Shown here piece by piece: positions 22,839 to 31,326 of a stretch of DNA of 31,326 nucleotides. The translations under genes and the position numbers were made by a program. Numbering within the stretch: the stretch's first letter is position 1; the number at the start of each line of letters is the position of its first letter. Below the pieces are notes generated by a model, which was given only the letters and a program-made list of their open reading frames with translations, did no database searches and had not been told where the DNA came from. Origin of the DNA: JACVRN01 sp035276685 (GTDB taxonomy: Bacteria; Acidobacteriota; Blastocatellia; Pyrinomonadales; Pyrinomonadaceae); the NCBI GenBank assembly GCA_035276685.1, contig DATELK010000056.1, positions 1-31,326 on the forward strand. The letters are read 5' to 3'.

Positions 22839-23476
22839 TAGAATTTCTGTGCCAGCACGGCCGTCTTCGTCCAGCCTATGGGCTCAAGCGGAGGGAAGCG
22901 ATATTCGTTGACGACGCGGAAGTGGCGTGTGGTCTGCCGCTCGACTTCGCGCGGCGGGTGCGCCTTGAAGCGGAACATAACTTCCAGCAGCTTGCTCGCG
23001 GGCGAAGGCCGCACGGGCAGGTGCAGCATGTAGCCTCCGGGCCTTATGACGCGCGCAAGCTCCGTGAAGCCCTCGCCGAGGGGAACGTATTCCAGCACGC
23101 CGCTCGTCATAATCAGGTCGAAGGTGTCGTCGGCGAAAGGAAGCTGAAGCAGGTTGGCCTGCGCGAAGCGTACGCTCTGCGTGCGGCCGGAGTTTTCCGC
23201 GACCGCCTTGCGAGCCGTCGTCAGAGAGCTTGAAGAGAGGTCTATGGCCGTGATGCGTAGCGGCTGGTCCAGCACCTTCAGGAGCGCCAGCGTCAGCAGC
23301 CCCGTGCCGCAGCCCGCGTCCAGCACCCGCGCCTGAGCGGGCAGCGGCGGCAGGTGCTCTTCCAGATACTTTTCCAGCGAATGGCTGTAGCGGTTGAACT
23401 TGAAAGTTATGTCGTACAACCCCGCAATCCGGTCGTAAAAAGAGCCTGCTCCGCAGTCTATCTCCATCGTCTTCAT
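22838..23476 (-). CDS. class I SAM-dependent methyltransferase
   Basis: 212 residues. Motif I is VLDAGCGTGLLTLALL (about 50-65), with an acidic motif II end (ITAIDLSSSSL), motif IV FDLIMTSGVLEYV and the post-motif LARVIRPGGYMLHL. This is the UbiE/ubiquinone-menaquinone methyltransferase-like fold that acts on small molecules. The substrate cannot be told from sequence. ATG start with GAGGTGAG about 9 nt upstream. Convergent with the sugar dehydrogenase gene. Confidence 0.85.
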   Translation of the reverse strand: MKTMEIDCGAGSFYDRIAGLYDITFKFNRYSHSLEKYLEEHLPPLPAQARVLDAGCGTGLLTLALLKVLDQPLRITAIDLSSSSLTTARKAVAENSGRTQSVRFAQANLLQLPFADDTFDLIMTSGVLEYVPLGEGFTELARVIRPGGYMLHLPVRPSPASKLLEVMFRFKAHPPREVERQTTRHFRVVNEYRFPPLEPIGWTKTAVLAQKF

Positions 23477-23732
23477 CCTAGACGCTCACCTCACATACTG
23501 ACGGCCTCCGTGTCCGAAAGAGGCCGCGCAAATTTCGCGGTAATTAAGAGGAGGGGAATTACTTAACCCTTAAGATGGCAGAACTTTGTCGCTAAATCTT
23601 CACGTCATTGTTCAGGATAACAGATAAAGTTCTCTCTGATAAGTCCGGCAAGGTTTGCAAGAAAGCTCTCGGGGGCTCGTTCCTTCAAGCGGTGGGAGAG
23701 TTGTATCCGGCTAAAGGAGGAGCGAGAAGGCC

Positions 23733-24644
23733 ATGAGGAAAGAGTTTTTTGGGCTGGCGTGCATAGGGGCGAGCCTGCTGGCGATTCTGCTGTTCGTCTC
23801 CGCGCGCCAGACGGCGAGCGCCGGGTCGGCAGGGTTTGCCGAAACGGTTTTGAGCGACGCGGCCATTGGGCAGACCGATTATTACCCGAGCGGAGGGTTC
23901 GAGGTTGAGGTCTACGTGAATGGCAGGCCGCTCGCGCAGTACATGGCGCGGGGCCGACGCTACATAGAGGCTCTGAAGGGCGCGGAGTACGAGCTTAGAA
24001 TCAGGAACCCGCTCGGCGTCAGAGTCGCGGTGGCGCTCGCGGTGGACGGGATGAACACGATTGACGCGCGCAGGTCTTCGGCCTGGGACGCGAGCAAGTG
24101 GGTCATTGAGCCTTACCAGAGCATCACCATTCGAGGCTGGCAGATGAGCAGCGCACGCGCTCGCCGCTTCTACTTCACCTCGGAGCGTGACTCATACGGG
24201 GCCAAGATAGGGCAGACGGCGAACCTGGGGATAATCTCCGCGGTCTTCTTCCGCGAGCGACAGCCCGTGACGGTCGTGCCGCCGCCGCGCCGCCCGTATG
24301 AAGACGGAAGCGACCGCGCGGAGTCCAGCAAGGATAGCGCGCCTTCAAGCTCTGCCGGTTCGAGCGCGAACACGGCAAGGCAAAAGCGCTCGGACGTTTA
24401 CCCACAGCCGGACGACGAAGCGGCCGCGACCGGCATAGGCCGCAACGTGCGCAACGACGTTCGCTGGGTGAATCTTGATTTGGATTCAAGAGTGGCCGCA
24501 GAGGTGAGCATTCGCTACGAGTACCGCGACGCCCTTATACGGCTCGGAATTATGCCGCGCCCCTACCCAGTCTATCCAGACCCGGTTGACCGGCGCGAGC
24601 GCTCCACGGGTTTTGAAGACCGCCGCTACAGCCCCGAGCCGTAA
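23733..24644 (+). CDS. secreted or membrane-anchored protein of unknown function
   Basis: 303 residues. A hydrophobic N-terminal segment (about 5-25) is a signal or anchor. Residues about 50-170 form a beta-rich domain (FEVEVYVNGRPLAQYMARG, LRIRNPLGVRVAVALAVDG, YQSITIRGWQMS, FYFTSERDSYGAKIG). A low-complexity Ser/Arg/Asp-rich part follows (about 185-225) and a shorter C-terminal segment with NDVRWVNLDLDSR and IRYEYRDALIRLGIMP. I do not recognise a named family. AAAGGAGGAGC precedes the ATG, a strong ribosome site. Confidence 0.7.
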   Translation: MRKEFFGLACIGASLLAILLFVSARQTASAGSAGFAETVLSDAAIGQTDYYPSGGFEVEVYVNGRPLAQYMARGRRYIEALKGAEYELRIRNPLGVRVAVALAVDGMNTIDARRSSAWDASKWVIEPYQSITIRGWQMSSARARRFYFTSERDSYGAKIGQTANLGIISAVFFRERQPVTVVPPPRRPYEDGSDRAESSKDSAPSSSAGSSANTARQKRSDVYPQPDDEAAATGIGRNVRNDVRWVNLDLDSRVAAEVSIRYEYRDALIRLGIMPRPYPVYPDPVDRRERSTGFEDRRYSPEP

Positions 24645-24647
24645 AAG

Positions 24648-24718
24648 CAGTTTTCAGTTTTTAGTTTTCAGTTTTCAGCAAGAAGCGGAGTCGCTTTTTA
24701 CTGAAAACTGAAAACTGT
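24648..24718. repeat. TTTTCAG-type palindromic repeat between convergent genes
   Basis: Tandem 7-mers of the type CAGTTTT run from 24648 to 24678 and are inverted at 24701-24717 (CTGAAAACTGAAAACTG). The matching arms 24662-24678 and 24701-24717 differ at one base. An inner hairpin AAGCG/CGCTT (24683-24687 and 24692-24696) sits in the spacer. The element lies between two stop codons. Confidence 0.8.
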
Positions 24719-26185
24719 TTATTGCTTTATCAGCTCTTTCGTGTAGAGCTGCTGGTAAGTGCGGTAGTTGGAGATTACTTTGAAGACGTAGCCTTTGGTC
24801 TCTGTGAAGCCGACTTCCGAGGCGAAGATGGCCGGGTCTCTGTGCGCGCTGCGCTTGAGCCAGCGAGCGGCGTTGTCTTCTCCGCCGTTGTAGGAGGCGA
24901 CGACCGCTTCCTGTAAATCGGGGAAGAGCCTCTTAAGCTCGGCTATGTATTCGGCGGCTATGGCTATGTTCACTTCCGGCCTGTAGAGGTCGTCTTCCCT
25001 CACGTTGCTGTAGCCCGCGCGTGCGGCGTAACGGAGCGCCGTGTCAATCGTTAGCTGAAGAAGCCCGCGAGCGGCCGCTATGGACTTTGCGCGAGGCCTA
25101 AAGCCGCTCTCCTGCTTCATAATCGAAAGTATCAGCCTTGGGTCCAGCCCGCGCTTGTTAGCCTCGCGCAGAATTATCTCTCGGTACTGCGCCGGGTATT
25201 GAGAAGCGTTCGAAGAGGCTTGAGCGCGCGTGCGGCCCATGCGCGCCACGACGCTCGGACGGCGCTGCGCGTCCGCCAGAGCCATCAGCCTGTCGCTGGC
25301 GAGCCACCCGTAATAGGAGTCGGGCGAGTCTGTCACAGACATGTAGTTGTTAATCGCCTCTTCCTTTCGCCCCAGCCGCTCAAGGCTCAGCCCGCGAAGA
25401 TAAAAAAGCTCGTCCGCCGATGTCGCAGTCCCCTTAAGCGTAGAGAAGATAAACAACTGGTTGGCGGTCTCTACCGCATGCGCCCAGTCCCTGGCTGCTA
25501 TGTCCAGTCTTAGACGCGCGAAGACAGCGTTCTTGTCCGTAGCCGTGTTTGGAAATCTCTCTCTCGTGCGCGCAATCCACGTGATTGCTTCGGCAGGCTG
25601 ACCCGCCTCGCGCAGGCCGTCCACCACGTTCAGGTAAGCAGCTTCGACTCTCTCTCCCTGCGGGTACTTCTCCGTGTAGACGCGATACTGCTCCACTGCT
25701 TCAACGGCCCGCCCCATGCGAAGATAGGCCGAGGCCAGAGAATAGAGCCCTTCGCGCCCGTCCTTCGTCTCGGAGAACTCGCGCGCGAGGCGCTCGAAGA
25801 AGGGAATGGACTCCTCGTAGCGGCGGTCCTGAAAGTAGGAGCGGCCGAGTCCGTAGAGCGCAGATGAAACCAGAGGGTCTGTGGGATAACGCTCTATGAC
25901 TGCCTGAAAATGTGCGCGTGCTTCCGTGAAAGCGCGGTTGGTCATGTAGACGCCCGCGCGCCTCAGGTGCTCCTGCGCCGCAAGCTGCCCGAGCTTGCCT
26001 TCCGGTGTAAGCACAGCACGGTCGGCCGCGCGAACTTCTCCGAGCGCGTCGTCGCCCTGAGGCTCGGCCCGGTCGAGCGCGTACTGTAGGGACGTTTTAA
26101 TAGTGTGGCTGCCAACCGTTGTGCCCGGCCCGGCAGGTGCCAGGCTCAGGACGTAGATGAGAAACAGAGATGAAAGTAGACCCAT
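24719..26185 (-). CDS. TPR-containing soluble lytic transglycosylase (Slt-like)
   Basis: 488 residues. A signal-like N-terminus (about 1-20) is followed by TPR-type helical repeats (about 70-300: RAFTEARAHFQAVIERYP, RYEESIPFFERLAREF) and a C-terminal SLT domain (about 330-480). The catalytic glutamate is E359 in SIMKQESGF, followed by ARGLLQLTIDTA and the NIAIAAEYIAEL and VVASYNGGEDNAARW motifs of the family. The enzyme cleaves peptidoglycan glycan strands to 1,6-anhydromuramoyl products. The usual SxxGAxGLMQ loop has alanine in place of the first glycine, a conservative change. Confidence 0.9.
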   Translation of the reverse strand: MGLLSSLFLIYVLSLAPAGPGTTVGSHTIKTSLQYALDRAEPQGDDALGEVRAADRAVLTPEGKLGQLAAQEHLRRAGVYMTNRAFTEARAHFQAVIERYPTDPLVSSALYGLGRSYFQDRRYEESIPFFERLAREFSETKDGREGLYSLASAYLRMGRAVEAVEQYRVYTEKYPQGERVEAAYLNVVDGLREAGQPAEAITWIARTRERFPNTATDKNAVFARLRLDIAARDWAHAVETANQLFIFSTLKGTATSADELFYLRGLSLERLGRKEEAINNYMSVTDSPDSYYGWLASDRLMALADAQRRPSVVARMGRTRAQASSNASQYPAQYREIILREANKRGLDPRLILSIMKQESGFRPRAKSIAAARGLLQLTIDTALRYAARAGYSNVREDDLYRPEVNIAIAAEYIAELKRLFPDLQEAVVASYNGGEDNAARWLKRSAHRDPAIFASEVGFTETKGYVFKVISNYRTYQQLYTKELIKQ

Positions 26186-26242
26186 AAATTCTGTCCTTGT
26201 GAAATCCCCCGTGACGGACTCTGCTTGGATGCTTCAGACCCT

Positions 26243-26674
26243 CTACGCGGCTTCCTCTTCGATTATCTCGTAGCTGGATATTATCTCAACACCGGGCCTG
26301 AGCGTCGCGGCCACGCTGCAATACTTCTCGTCCGACAACTCTATGGCCTGGGCCAGAGCCTTTTCAGAGATGTTGTGGCCGCGAACTATGTGCCTGACCT
26401 CCATGCGAGTGAACTTGCGCGGGTACTCTTCGCGCCGCTCGCCTCGAATCTCCACGCGGTAATCCGTCACGCGCTCGCGCTTCTTTTTCATGATGGAGAC
26501 GACATCCACGGCCGTGCAGCTTCCGAGGGCAATCAGCAGCAGCTCAACGGGCGTGGCGGCGCTAGCCCTCTCGTGATTAGTGTCCAGCACCTGCGCGTGG
26601 CCGCTGGGCGTGATGCCTATAAAAAGGTCGTCTCCGGCGAAGTGAACCACAGCCTTTGAATCCGTATTTGCCAT
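26243..26674 (-). CDS. OsmC family peroxiredoxin-like protein
   Basis: 143 residues from ATG at 26674; AGGAGG lies 12 nt upstream. An upstream extension to 26845 is open but begins with low-quality, non-conserved sequence, so I reject it. Two redox cysteines are in LIALGSCTAVDVV and EKYCSVAATL, as in OsmC/Ohr proteins, which reduce organic hydroperoxides with thiol reductants. The core lies at VHFAGDDLFIG and PVELLLIALGSC. The protein is of the YhfA/OsmC type rather than Ohr by eye; this is uncertain. Confidence 0.88.
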   Translation of the reverse strand: MANTDSKAVVHFAGDDLFIGITPSGHAQVLDTNHERASAATPVELLLIALGSCTAVDVVSIMKKKRERVTDYRVEIRGERREEYPRKFTRMEVRHIVRGHNISEKALAQAIELSDEKYCSVAATLRPGVEIISSYEIIEEEAA

Positions 26675-27218
26675 AGAATTCAGCATCCTCCTGTCTGGCC
26701 GAAAGCATAACATAGAGGCGCGGGGATGTGAGGCAATAGCAGACAGTCTCTGCGCGCGAGTGTATTCAAGTCGGGACGCAGCCGTGACGACTGATGAAGG
26801 CACGGGCCGCGATAAAAATGTGAGCACTTTTCTAAAGCTCTGCAAAAAGTAGCGAGTAGCAATTAACGGATATAGTTCCCCCGTTTGCGGTATATGGTGC
26901 AGCCCGAGCGCCGTGTTTCAAGGCCAAATTGTTGCGAATTGATGAAAATCGGGTTGCCCGCGACAACCTGCGCGCGAGCTTATCTAATCAAAACAAGCGA
27001 TTATCCCTCGCTCGTTGAGATTAGGCTGGCCGAAGATTTTCCCCCCGGATTTAGCTTCGGCACAATGATTGCCAGAAGGCTATGTGGCTTTTAAGGCTCG
27101 TCCACATGAAGGCGAGCCGCCATCAAGATTCCGGTCTCTCCCGCTTCATTGGCGAATCATGACTCCCCTTTCTTTGGAATGATAAGAGGCCGAACAGCAA
27201 AGTTTGGAGGGAAAGAGA
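26675..27218. other. 544-bp gene-free region
   Basis: No supported gene between the divergent OsmC and glycine-zipper genes. A short hairpin GGCTCG/CGAGCC is at 27095-27100 and 27113-27118. Small ORFs here have no family features and poor ribosome sites. Promoters for both neighbours must lie in it but I cannot place them. Confidence 0.55.
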
Positions 27219-28784
27219 ATGATTAGAAGATTGCAATACGTGTTGATGACGGCGCTGGTACTCGCGCTCGCAGGTGTCTCGGTCACCGTAGAGGCGCAGC
27301 GCCCTTATCGCAACGACAGGGCCGTGCGACAAATCCTGAACCGCTTAGACAATCGCACGAACCAATTCCGCAACAGCATGGACGCGGCGCTCGACCGCAG
27401 CCGCCTGGACGGCACACGCCGCGAAGACAACATTAACCAGTTCATTCAAGATTTCGACAACGCCGTGGAGCAGTTGCGCCAGCGCTTCAATAACCGCTCG
27501 GAGACGAGCGCGGACGTGCAGGAAGTTCTCAACATAGCGTCGCGCATAGACCGCTTCATGCAGCGCAACCGTCTGAACACGAACGCGCAGAACGACTGGG
27601 CGGCTCTGCGCTCGGATGTGAACCAGCTTGCGTCAGCCTACAACATCAACTGGAACTGGAGCACCCAGCCGACCTACGGCGGAGGTGTAGGCGCAGGCGT
27701 GGGACAGGGCGGTTATGGACAGGGAAGTAGGAATCAATTAACGGGCACGTTCCGCCTTGATACTTCCAGAAGCGACGACCCGCGCGACGCAGCCGAGCGA
27801 GCCACGCGCAACATCTCTTACAGAGACCGTCAGCGAGTTCTTAACGCTCTGACGGCGCGGCTTGAGGCTCCGACAGAGATTGCCATAGACCGCAGGGGCC
27901 GCAACGTGACCATAGCTTCGACGCGCGCTCCGCAAATCTCTTTCGACGCCGACGGGCAGTATCGCACCGAGACTATGCCGAGCGGGCGACAGATTCGCAC
28001 GCGCGCCATGTTCACAGGCGACCAGCTTATGGTCTCTACTACGGGCGACCGCGGCAACGATTTTGAAGTGACTTTTGACCCGGTCGATGGCGGCCAGCGC
28101 ATGCGCGTCACGCGCCGCGTCACGGTCGAAGGTCTCAACCAGCCTGTACAGGTGCAGAGCCTTTACGAGAGGACTTCGGACGTTGCTCAGTTGAACATCT
28201 ACAACGGCAGCGGCGCGACCTATGGTAATTACCCCGGCACCACCACAGCGAACGGCACCTTTGTCGTGCCGGATAACATGCAGCTCGTGGCCGTGCTGAA
28301 CTCAGACCTGAACACGCAGGCGTCGCAGGAAGGCGACCGCTTCACCATGACGGTTCGCTCGCCCGCGCAGTTTGACGGTGCCGTCATAGAAGGCTACGTC
28401 TCTAACCTGAATCGTTCGGGCCGCGTTTCCGGGCGCTCAGAGATGACGCTTAACTTCGACTCGATTCGTCTGAGGAACGGCTCGACCTACAGGTTCGCGG
28501 GTGTCGTGGAGTCCGTGCGTACCCTCAACGGCGAGAACGTACGCGTCGACAACGAGGGCAGCGTGCGTGACAGCAACCAGACCAGCCGCACCGTTCAGCG
28601 CACGGCTATCGGTAGTGCTGTCGGCGCTATCATCGGGGCCATAGCTGGCGGCGGCAAGGGCGCTGCCATCGGCGCGGCCATCGGTGCAGGCGCTGGCGCT
28701 GGCTCAGTCTACGTGCAGGGGCGCGACGACCTTGAGCTTAGAAACGGCACGGAGTTGACGATTCGTGCCAGTAGCCCTAGGTAA
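27219..28784 (+). CDS. secreted protein with C-terminal glycine-zipper segment
   Basis: 521 residues from ATG at 27219; GGAGGG about 6 nt upstream favours this over the TTG at 27204. A signal peptide (about 1-24, ending VEAQ) is followed by an asparagine/arginine-rich helical part (about 25-125), a Gly/Gln-rich linker, a beta-rich middle (about 150-330), a domain beginning VPDNMQLVAVLNSDLNTQASQEGD, and a glycine-zipper stretch (SAVGAIIGAIAGGGKGAA) near the C-terminus. Glycine zippers form membrane-packed helices, so an outer membrane or envelope role is likely. I cannot name a function. Confidence 0.7.
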   Translation: MIRRLQYVLMTALVLALAGVSVTVEAQRPYRNDRAVRQILNRLDNRTNQFRNSMDAALDRSRLDGTRREDNINQFIQDFDNAVEQLRQRFNNRSETSADVQEVLNIASRIDRFMQRNRLNTNAQNDWAALRSDVNQLASAYNINWNWSTQPTYGGGVGAGVGQGGYGQGSRNQLTGTFRLDTSRSDDPRDAAERATRNISYRDRQRVLNALTARLEAPTEIAIDRRGRNVTIASTRAPQISFDADGQYRTETMPSGRQIRTRAMFTGDQLMVSTTGDRGNDFEVTFDPVDGGQRMRVTRRVTVEGLNQPVQVQSLYERTSDVAQLNIYNGSGATYGNYPGTTTANGTFVVPDNMQLVAVLNSDLNTQASQEGDRFTMTVRSPAQFDGAVIEGYVSNLNRSGRVSGRSEMTLNFDSIRLRNGSTYRFAGVVESVRTLNGENVRVDNEGSVRDSNQTSRTVQRTAIGSAVGAIIGAIAGGGKGAAIGAAIGAGAGAGSVYVQGRDDLELRNGTELTIRASSPR

Positions 28785-28828
28785 GCAACTGGAATAGTCG
28801 CTTAGACGATTATTCCTGAGAAGAGAGG

Positions 28829-28875
28829 TGGCGTGCGTGTGAAGATTCTTCACACGCACGCCATTCTTTATTATT
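28829..28875 (+). terminator. strong intrinsic terminator
   Basis: TGGCGTGCGTGTGAAGA (28829-28845) and TCTTCACACGCACGCCA (28847-28863) form a nearly perfect 17-bp stem; in practice a loop of a few nt opens at GATTC. TTCTTTATTATT follows. It closes the glycine-zipper gene and separates it from the GAF gene. Confidence 0.85.
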
Positions 28876-28927
28876 CGCGCCTGTCTGAAAAATGTTAGGA
28901 TAGCCTTTAAGGAGAAGGATTCAGGCA

Positions 28928-30214
28928 TTGGCAAGCGCGACCGCTGCTCTCAGCAATCTGCCACAGGATGTACGAATACTCCGACTTGAAGCGCTCGTCG
29001 AAGCGAGCGAGACGCTCAACCGCGCTTCGGGGCTGGACGATATTCTGCATGCCATACTTGAGCTTATCACCGCACAGCTCAACTGCGAGCGCGCGACCGC
29101 TTTCCTACAGGACGAGCGCACAGGAAAGCTTCACGCGCGGCAGATGACAGGCTCCACTCAGATAGAGATAGTGCTTGAGAAGGGCGTGGGGCTCGCCGGT
29201 TACGTCGCGGAGACGGGCGAGAGCCTGATGATTGATGACGTGCACGCTGACCCGCGCTTTGACCCATCCACGGATTTGAGGACGGGCTTTACTACCAGCA
29301 CAATGCTCTGCGTGCCGCTCAGGAAGATGGGAGGCGTTGTGATGGGCGCGCTTCAGGCCATCAACGCCCGCAATGAAGGCTTCACGGCGCACGACCTTGT
29401 TTACCTTGAGTCCTTCGCGGCCGTCGCGGCTGTGGCCGTGGAGCGCGAGCAGCTGGCACAGGCAGCGTTTCGCGCTCAGCTGCTTTCCACTGAGCTTGAG
29501 CTTGCGCGAAAGATTCAGCAGCGGCTTCTGCCCTCGCCGGGACTTATTAATCTTCCACGACCCTTTTCAGCGTGGGGCATGAGTCAGGCCTGCTACGACG
29601 TTGGCGGAGACACTTATGATGCCGTCATGCTGCCGACGGGCGAGTGCGCCTTCTGGGTGGCGGACGTGTCGGGCAAGGGAATCGGCGCGGCGCTTTTGAT
29701 GACGACGCTGCAAACGGAGCTGCGTGCGCTCGTGCGAGCCGAAAAGGATTTGGCCACGCTCGCGGCAGAGCTGAATAAGAAGGTGACGGAGGTCGCGCCC
29801 CTTGGAACTTACGCCACGCTCTTCTTAGGCGTGCTCTCCGCAGAGTTCGAGCTGCTGCGCTACATTAACGCGGGACACCTGCCGCCCGTCTGGGTTCACC
29901 CGCGCATAGACGAAGAGCGCGGCTTTGCGGCGAGCGGGATGCCCGTGGGCCTGCTTCCAGGAAGCGAGTACGAGGCGGGAGTGGCTCGCTTCATGCCGGG
30001 AGAGCGGCTCGCGCTCTTTAGCGACGGCGTTACGGATGCAGAGAACACTGCCGGAGTGACATACGAGCTGGAAGGGACGAGGGCGAGCCTGGGGCGCGTG
30101 GAGGCAAGGCAGGTCGGGGGCATTGGTAAAGCTTTTTTCACAGAGCTTGACCGCTTTCGCATAGGCGCGGCGGCCAAAGACGATACGACTTTTCTGGTAG
30201 TGGGCCTGGCTTAA
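28928..30214 (+). CDS. GAF domain fused to PP2C-type (SpoIIE/RsbU) phosphatase
   Basis: 428 residues. A GAF sensor domain (about 20-175: LDDILHAILELITAQLNCERATAFLQ, then LAGYVAETGESLMIDDVHADPRF) precedes the SpoIIE-type phosphatase domain (about 205-425). Metal-binding aspartates are seen in VGGDTYD, VADVSGKG and FSDGVTDAE, with KDDTTFLVV at the end. Such proteins dephosphorylate anti-sigma-factor antagonists in partner-switching control. No antagonist or anti-sigma gene is next to it; a response regulator gene follows by 11 nt. TTG start chosen because AAGGAGAAGG lies about 9 nt upstream. Confidence 0.9.
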   Translation: MASATAALSNLPQDVRILRLEALVEASETLNRASGLDDILHAILELITAQLNCERATAFLQDERTGKLHARQMTGSTQIEIVLEKGVGLAGYVAETGESLMIDDVHADPRFDPSTDLRTGFTTSTMLCVPLRKMGGVVMGALQAINARNEGFTAHDLVYLESFAAVAAVAVEREQLAQAAFRAQLLSTELELARKIQQRLLPSPGLINLPRPFSAWGMSQACYDVGGDTYDAVMLPTGECAFWVADVSGKGIGAALLMTTLQTELRALVRAEKDLATLAAELNKKVTEVAPLGTYATLFLGVLSAEFELLRYINAGHLPPVWVHPRIDEERGFAASGMPVGLLPGSEYEAGVARFMPGERLALFSDGVTDAENTAGVTYELEGTRASLGRVEARQVGGIGKAFFTELDRFRIGAAAKDDTTFLVVGLA

Positions 30215-30225
30215 GAGGAACCTGA

Positions 30226-30603
30226 ATGGCGGCTATTCTAGTAGTTGACGACGACGCGACGATACGCGACATGCTCTACGACCTCTTTGAAGAGACTCAT
30301 CGCTGTCACCTGGCGGAGACGGCCGAGAAGGCTCTCTCTTACCTTGAGACGGAGCATTACGACGTGATTCTGACAGACATCTCCATGCCCGGATTGAGCG
30401 GCCTTGAACTGCTGAGCTACATGAGGCAGAACCACCCCGACACGCCCGTCATAGTCATCACAGGCATACAAGACCAGGAGCACGCGCAGGGCCTGCTCAA
30501 GCTCGGAGCCTTCCATTACCTGCTCAAGCCTTTTCGCTTAGAAGTTGTAGAGGAGAGCGTAGAGAAGGCGATTGAGTTCCACCGCAGGCAGACGAAGAAA
30601 TAG
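30226..30603 (+). CDS. single-domain response regulator (CheY-like)
   Basis: 125 residues, receiver domain only. Acidic pocket VVDDD (7-10), phospho-acceptor in ILTDISMPG (Asp53), Thr in VITG and Lys in LKPFR. No output domain, so it must signal through protein contact. It overlaps the operon of the GAF-PP2C phosphatase (GAGGA ribosome site 7 nt upstream of ATG). It is convergent with a hybrid kinase whose stop codon is only 11 bp away. Confidence 0.92.
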   Translation: MAAILVVDDDATIRDMLYDLFEETHRCHLAETAEKALSYLETEHYDVILTDISMPGLSGLELLSYMRQNHPDTPVIVITGIQDQEHAQGLLKLGAFHYLLKPFRLEVVEESVEKAIEFHRRQTKK

Positions 30604-30614
30604 TAGAACTGCTT

Positions 30615-31326
30615 TTAGGCTACGACTCTGAGGTGTGGCCTGTCGGTGCTTTGCGCGAGGCGCTCTGAGACTTCCTGTGCAAGCTCTATGATGCGGCTGG
30701 TGGTGAACGGCTTGGTGACGACCCAGTCCACCTGCGCCTCCTTCTGTTCCGTGGAGCCGACGGCTTCGCCCCAGCCCGTGATGACGGCTATGGGAATCTC
30801 CTGATTTCTCTCTCTGACGGCGCGGGCCAGCTCCCAGCCGTTCATGCCGGGCATGCCTATGTCTGTGAAGACGGCGTCGAACTTCATGGAGTCGTAGAGC
30901 GAGAGAGCTTCGCTGCCGCCTGCGGCGAGCGTGACGGAGTAGCCTTCGCTCTCAAGTATGTCGCTCAACAGCTCGCGCACGTAGTCTTCGTCGTCCACCA
31001 CCAGAATCTTTGTATGAGGCGGCAGTGCCGCAGGGACAGAAGAAGCCGCGTCGTCCGCCTGCTCGTTCAAATCAACAGCCGTCACGCCTTCGGCTATGGG
31101 CATACGGATACGGAAAGTAGTGCCTGAGCCAACTTCACTCTCGACCAGAATTATTCCCTCGTGCCTTCTGACTATCCCGTATCCTACCGCCAGTCCCAGT
31201 CCCATCCCCGCCTTACCCTTCGTAGTGAAGAAGGGGTCGAATATTCTTGAGCGCACCTCGGGAGTCATGCCGAGCCCTGTATCACGAACGCTAATCTCCA
31301 CCTGACCGTCCACTTCTTCTGCTGAG
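30615..31326 (-). CDS. hybrid histidine kinase, C-terminal part (partial, runs off window)
   Basis: The reading frame is open to the right edge, so the start is outside. The visible part begins in the ATPase domain: VRDTGLGM (G1 box), IFDPFFTTK (F box) and GMGLGLAVGYGIV (G2 box). A receiver domain follows (about 105-220) with VVDDEDYVREL, phospho-acceptor VFTDIGMPGMNG and TKPFTT. This order is that of a hybrid kinase that passes phosphate to its own receiver. The sensor and His-phosphotransfer parts are not seen. Confidence 0.9.
   Translation of the reverse strand, partial: SAEEVDGQVEISVRDTGLGMTPEVRSRIFDPFFTTKGKAGMGLGLAVGYGIVRRHEGIILVESEVGSGTTFRIRMPIAEGVTAVDLNEQADDAASSVPAALPPHTKILVVDDEDYVRELLSDILESEGYSVTLAAGGSEALSLYDSMKFDAVFTDIGMPGMNGWELARAVRERNQEIPIAVITGWGEAVGSTEQKEAQVDWVVTKPFTTSRIIELAQEVSERLAQSTDRPHLRVVA

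Noticed and set aside
26675..26845. N-terminal extension of the OsmC protein
   Set aside because: The extra 57 residues have no family match and the internal ATG at 26674 has an AGGAGG site upstream.
26885..27094. 69-codon plus-strand ORF in the gene-free region
   Set aside because: No ribosome site, no recognisable pattern, and it may be chance.

Overview
The window is about 31 kb of bacterial chromosome, moderately GC-rich and gene-dense, with two dozen or more protein genes on both strands and one tRNA gene. The gene content (tetraether-synthase-like radical SAM protein, TMTC-like membrane protein with TPRs, tandem type IV pilins, MacB-type permeases, GAF-PP2C regulator, surE-pcm pair, many short intergenic palindromes) suggests an aerobic soil-type bacterium, most likely an Acidobacteriota of the Blastocatellia type. 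This taxonomic call is inference; there is no rRNA in the window. No phage, integrase, transposase or CRISPR locus is visible.

Layout. 1-5.8 kb (minus strand): a surface/pilus block with an NtrC-type regulator (PilR candidate), three tandem type IV pilins separated by hairpin terminators, and a TMTC-like multi-pass protein with TPRs. A REP-like palindromic array lies between regulator and pilins. 5.8-7.3 kb: a secreted M14 peptidase and a small lipoprotein-like protein. 7.3-9.9 kb: a 520-bp leader with a long hairpin, then a 679-aa radical SAM protein resembling tetraether lipid synthase. 10-12.6 kb: rpsU, surE, pcm, dedA. 12.6-15.4 kb: tRNA-Pro and two MacB-like permeases. 15.4-18.3 kb (minus): a KamB/NpmA-like 16S rRNA A1408 methyltransferase homologue, an M1 aminopeptidase and a small unknown protein. 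18.4-22.8 kb: a membrane J-domain protein, a VOC protein, a tiny Sm/Hfq-like protein, an SPL-type radical SAM protein, a CBS protein and a lipoprotein sugar dehydrogenase. 22.8-28.8 kb: a methyltransferase, an unknown secreted protein, a TPR lytic transglycosylase, an OsmC protein and a glycine-zipper secreted protein. 28.9 kb to the end: a GAF-PP2C phosphatase, a single-domain response regulator and the 3' part of a hybrid histidine kinase that runs off the window.

The most interesting points are the tetraether-synthase-like enzyme with its structured leader, the KamB/NpmA-like methyltransferase in a non-producer context, the mosaic pilin array with interleaved terminators and a candidate sigma-54 promoter, the Hfq-like small protein, and several families of palindromic repeats placed exactly at gene ends, one of them nested inside another.
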